From Apostichopus japonicus (lineage: Eukaryota > Echinodermata > Holothuroidea > Aspidochirotida > Stichopodidae), in NCBI RefSeq assembly GCF_037975245.1, contig NC_092562.1:23057554-23121553 (forward strand): DNA of 64,000 nucleotides, read 5' to 3'. The position numbers were made by a program, and so were the translations under genes. The notes under the pieces are model-generated. The model was not told the origin of the DNA, did not search any database, and worked only from the letters and a program-made list of their open reading frames with translations. Positions 59,881 through 64,000 of the stretch are shown here, piece after piece; within the stretch, counting starts at the first letter, position 1; every line of letters starts with the position of its first letter.

Positions 59881-60905
59881 CAACACCGACTCTGTTAAAA
59901 TACAATCTCTCTCAGTCCGTTTTCTTGTAGCTGCTTATATAAAGGCAGTTAAACAAAAGGTTGATGTGTCAGCTTTATGCCTGGCAAATACATAGCTGAA
60001 GGGCAAAATTATATTCTTTATGTTATTGCGAGTCCATGATGCATGTGAACTGGATGGAAAACTATTTGAGATAAACTGAAAGTCTTCTACTGTGTTTCAA
60101 TTTCATGTCGTAGGCACACCAATCCTTTCACCAAAGAGTGATTACAATGATAACTTTTGCATTATGAATCTTATTTGCTGTTTTTTACAATATTTTTTTT
60201 TATATTGCTTCCTGGGCTTTGTTCAGCTATTACATTATATCAGCTCTTGGGTATCGAAAGTTTCAACGCGCATGTTGAAATAACTAGCATAGTGTTGGTT
60301 TCCAAAACTTTCCAGTTATTATTTGCAAGCCCAATTTTTGATAATTCTTTTATTTCCATTTTTTTTTGTAGTTGTCTCCACTTTACAGCGTTAATTGTTT
60401 TGTATCTGTACATTTAATTGTTTTTGTATTGCTATGTTTTACTTTTTATGTATAACGTTGAATGTAAAAAGCAGGGCCTTATTGGAAATCAGCTTTTGCT
60501 GAATAAGCAACCCTGGATAAAAATGCGAATAACTAAAAAATGTCGGGCATTCGGGCCCTCCATACACTCGCTTAGCGCCCGCAACACAATTTCATAATCT
60601 AAGGTACCTCCCTCCGACCATCCTATTGATATTATGTGCTATTCTCCTCATAAGAATAGGAGGATGCTGTTAGCATTGAATGTTATAAGGGGATCCGTAG
60701 ATACAAATTGGCACCCGTGATCAAATCTCCGTATATTTAACTCGGTTAGCGTAAAGCTAACTTCTCCCGAGGACCTGAAGTATCATAACCAATAGTGAAA
60801 TGAAAAATATAATAATATACAATAAATAATAAATAATAAGGACATTAATATAAGAAAATGAATAATGACTGGGAGTCATTTTTCCAAGAACAAGAGCCAT
60901 TTCTG
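59881..60905. other. No recognised feature
   Basis: AT-rich intergenic sequence. Two overlapping short frames near 60092-60417 are hydrophobic and phenylalanine-rich because of T-runs; no gene is supported. Confidence 0.5.
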
Positions 60906-60909
60906 AAAT

Positions 60910-61800
60910 CACGTAAAGGTTGCCACATATTCCAAACTAGTATAAGCGCATGAAAAGAAGAACGATAGCCGCCCGTTTTTTTCCCTTCAGATCTCAGTAC
61001 GAGAAACATGTATTTTATTTGTATAATAGAACAACTTTCGTTAATATTTTCCTACCCTAGCTATATGTCGATTTTACAAAACCTTCATGAAAACAGACTT
61101 TTTGAAAATGGATTTTGAAGCTCAGTCAACAATTTAAGAAATGCTTAGGCCTACCGTTAAATACTGGCGTCAAAAAATACATTTCGTATTTATTCCAATA
61201 AAGATCCACAACGGATAGCAATGCTAAGTAGAGCTTACTTAAAGAGAAATAGAAGCTGCATGTACAGCATGGTCATTTTAAGTATCCAAGTACTATACAA
61301 AGAGATCGAGTTCACCGAAACATCCCTTTTCCTTATCACCTGAGGAAAACCGTCTTTTATAAATTATAGTAGGCCTACCATACAGTACTTTACATTTGAT
61401 ACAAAAGTTTCTTCTATACAACAGTTTCCCAAAATTTGTATGTGTCGCAATAGTTTTAAGTTTTAACCAAGGGCAGTACCATTCATAATTTGCATATTAC
61501 ACCAAAATTTACAATCGGCGTCCAGATGGCGGGAAAATGTAACATAATGTTCAATCTGTTGGGTCGTTCCCATGGTGCGATGAACTTGGGCAAGTTGCCA
61601 AGTTCGAATGTCGATGACCTACTTATGTTCCGTGACCAATGTCAATGGGAATTATGTGTGTAAAAACTCGTGTTTTTCCACGTGTAATATATATAGAAGT
61701 TTTACGTAAGGGGAGCGAATTTCGGGGCGGCTCGTTGATTGTGAGGAAGCACTTATCTAATCATCAATTTTTGTGAAAAATATCTTATGTTTTTTTTCTC
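60910..61800. repeat. Inverted copy of the interior of the 27802-31296 element
   Basis: Reads inversely to about 29700-30560: shared blocks include TTGCCACATATTCCAAACTA, GCGTCAAAAAATACATTTCG and the CACTTATCTAA / GCGGCTCGTTGATTGTG module at 61725-61760. The same last module also occurs at 39750 and 42290 inside the palindrome arms. The ends of this copy were not found. Confidence 0.7.
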
Positions 61801-63089
61801 CAGAAAATGTTTTTGACTAGTAATTGGAAACTCAATGTATCAAGAAGTACTGAGTCTAGACCTTATCATTGCATTTTGGGGGAAGACAGATCTTCAAGTG
61901 CAAAATATTGTTTTTTCATTCAAGGTTATCGTGGTTTTCTTCCGAGGTGTATACGGCGTAACTTTCGATGTAGGCTTAGAATTAGGATCGGCCGATGCCT
62001 ACCTAGTTTGCATGAATTTTTACCTAAATTCAATTTAATTTAACGGGAATCACTAAGCATGTCGGAAAGACAGGACTCGACTTACTACTAATACTTTAAG
62101 TTTAAAAGTTCACAATGAAAAGTTTTTAACTATCAACAAGTCCCCACCTGTTTGGAACTTCAGACAACAATAATGTAACTTAGGGGCTACATAAATACGG
62201 GATTATAAACTACATATATAAGAAAAGTACAGATTTATTTATATCGTTAATCGGCTGTTGTTTACTCCAGAAAATATACTTTCAATACGTACAATATCAA
62301 TCTTCGAACAAAAGTTCTTAAAAATAAAAAAAAGTAGCGAAAGATAACTAGAAATGACATCGTGGAACCCCCCCCCCCCCGCATTAATAAACGAATCCAT
62401 TTCATTACAGCATCAACTCTCAAGTACCGAACAGCAGTGTGTAACAGTACCGTACCCTATGCTATAATAATATACAGTCCGGTGCGAAGATGGATTTAAT
62501 TTGATATGCTCCCTTCGGTTTTGGATCAAAAATTATTAAATCGTTATAATTATTATCACAAAATGTGGTGAAATGCATAAGGGTGAGATTTTGTACATGG
62601 GAACCTTCACAATCATCGTTTGAAGGAAGAATAAATAACGAAAATTTCTGAATAACTTTGAGGTCTCGTAACATGCTGAGTTCACTAACGTTCGATATTT
62701 GGTGTAGGCTATAGGTCCAAATTACTACGTGAAAAGTTGATTCGTTAATATGTCTAGGCCAGTGCGTAAATTGATAAGATATTATTCAAACTAAGAACAC
62801 AGGAACCAGAAATAAACGTGTTTTCTTTTCTCTAATTTAAATAGTAACACGTAGATATTTTTATTATGTCCTGGATTCCCGGGAATGATACCGAAACGAA
62901 TGTAATAACCAGTTGTTTTCCCAATACCGGTAGTAGTTACACATTGCACTGTGATCGGGGTTAGTCAAAGCCGGGATCGGGATGCCGGTATTCACTTGAC
63001 TACCGGGATCCCGCACAACCCTAGTAATGAAATAGCCTATCTTCCCTCAAAATTGGTACATTGTACTTAATGCAACTCTTCTCATGCAT
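61801..63089. other. No recognised feature
   Basis: AT-rich sequence with short frames. Near 62860-63030 there are CCCGGGA / ACCGGTAGTAG / GGGATCGGGATGCCGG stretches and an ACAACCCTAG that resembles a hAT terminus, but no paired end could be shown. Confidence 0.4.
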
Positions 63090-63665
63090 GTAACAAAGGC
63101 TTGTATGTATCCTTGTGTATGTATAGGCCCCTACTAAACCACCTCAGGAGTTTCGCGGAAAAAGAAAAAGGATTTCCAAAAAAAAAAAATCCAAAGATAA
63201 AAAAGATGACGATTGTCCGTACCAAGTAACCATGTGTTTATGAATAGCGAATGACCTAACCTACTAGATGTGTTAATGGCCCGAAAAGCGCCAAGAATAG
63301 TTACCCAAACTTTCCATCTCAAAAAGTATCTCAAACAAATCATCCATCTTCAATCTTTACCAAAATGTTAATTTTAATACCTAATTCTTACACTCCGACA
63401 TTATTTTGTACTTATGTTCAATATAATTCCGTTTATGAACAAATAAAAAATATGCCGAACTTAGTGTTTAACATCCTTGTTCGTCACTATTATTAACTCC
63501 ATTCAAGCTCAATTAGAAATTTAAGCTTAGGCCAATCAAACTAAGTAAATAGTGACAACGTAACTAGTGTAGGATTACTGTTCAACGTTTCCAGATTGAT
63601 ATAAAGGAATGATAAGAACTAAAAACAACTCCAATGATGTTTCTAATAATAAAAAAATTGCATTT
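63090..63665. repeat. Diverged inverted relative of the 2035-3743 element
   Basis: Reads inversely to 2930-3560: shared landmarks are GATTGGCCTAAGCTTA with TTTCTAATTGA (3122 and 63505), TTTATATCAATCTGG-like (3050 and 63595), TTTGTTCATAAAC (3215 and 63435) and AAGATGGATGGTTTG (3308 and 63335 complement). Too diverged to define ends; may continue past the window. Confidence 0.6.
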
Positions 63666-64000
63666 ACTAGTGCAGCATTAATTTGAACAAAAATATAGAC
63701 CGTATTCAGAGGCCGGTTTCTCAATGTTACAACATAGCGTTAGGCCTAATGCGACAGCTATGGATTCGGGGCACATGAAAATCTCAGGTTTGGATGTAGT
63801 AACGTTTGGGAAATTTCCAAGCGTCGGTTATGAAAATTAGCGGTCGTCTGGTGTTATGTATTAAAGGCAAGCCAGACGCGGAAAAATCAGGAACCGGTGA
63901 ATAAAAATTACGAAAATCCGAACCGGCAGCTAAAGGGAACTAAGACACGGAATACACTTCATACCATCATATGTCGCGAGTACTGTATGTACGCCTGTAG

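Overview
The window is animal genomic DNA. It is AT-rich, its genes are split by GT-AG introns, and it is crowded with eukaryotic DNA transposons, non-LTR and Penelope-like retroelements and a tRNA-derived SINE. There is no prokaryotic gene organisation. The one host gene that can be rebuilt resembles the Tie (angiopoietin receptor) family, and the transposon flavour suggests an invertebrate deuterostome. An echinoderm such as a sea cucumber is my best guess; the sequence alone does not prove it.

Main gene: a 17-coding-exon minus-strand gene runs from about 55838 (signal peptide) to 16219 (stop). Every exon was placed from splice signals and reading phase, and the parts sum to a multiple of three once one extra base in exon 2 is discounted (about 955-960 residues). 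The order is signal peptide, two N-terminal Ig-like regions, five EGF-like exons, one Ig domain, a 27-base micro-exon, two FN3 domains, one membrane helix and a tail of about 100 residues rich in tyrosine motifs. The first two EGF exons carry clear Tie hallmarks. No kinase domain follows: the reading frame closes after the tyrosine-rich tail. The model has two doubtful spots: a 1-base insertion near the exon 2 acceptor and an AT instead of AG before exon 7. Both have possible in-phase rescue sites.

Tandem copy: the left edge (241-1446) holds the first two coding exons of a second, very similar gene on the same strand. It lies in a segmental duplication: 1 to about 6100, plus 6890-7190, matches 54400-58900. 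The copies differ by insertions, and some of these are dated by the empty site in the other copy.

Mobile DNA: the long introns and flanks are mostly transposons. They include a hAT-like insertion (2035-3743), nested hAT-like and MULE-like elements (7359-9180, 10047-13307), a Penelope-like element (20165-21612), a SINE (22776-23020), a TA-flanked TIR element (27802-31296), two inverted copies of a 4-5 kb TIR element forming a 9 kb palindrome (36092-45114), and a dead non-LTR retrotransposon broken by a MULE-like element that itself carries a hAT-like element (50357-53459). The right end (58900-64000) holds an RT fragment and diverged inverted copies of elements seen elsewhere in the window.
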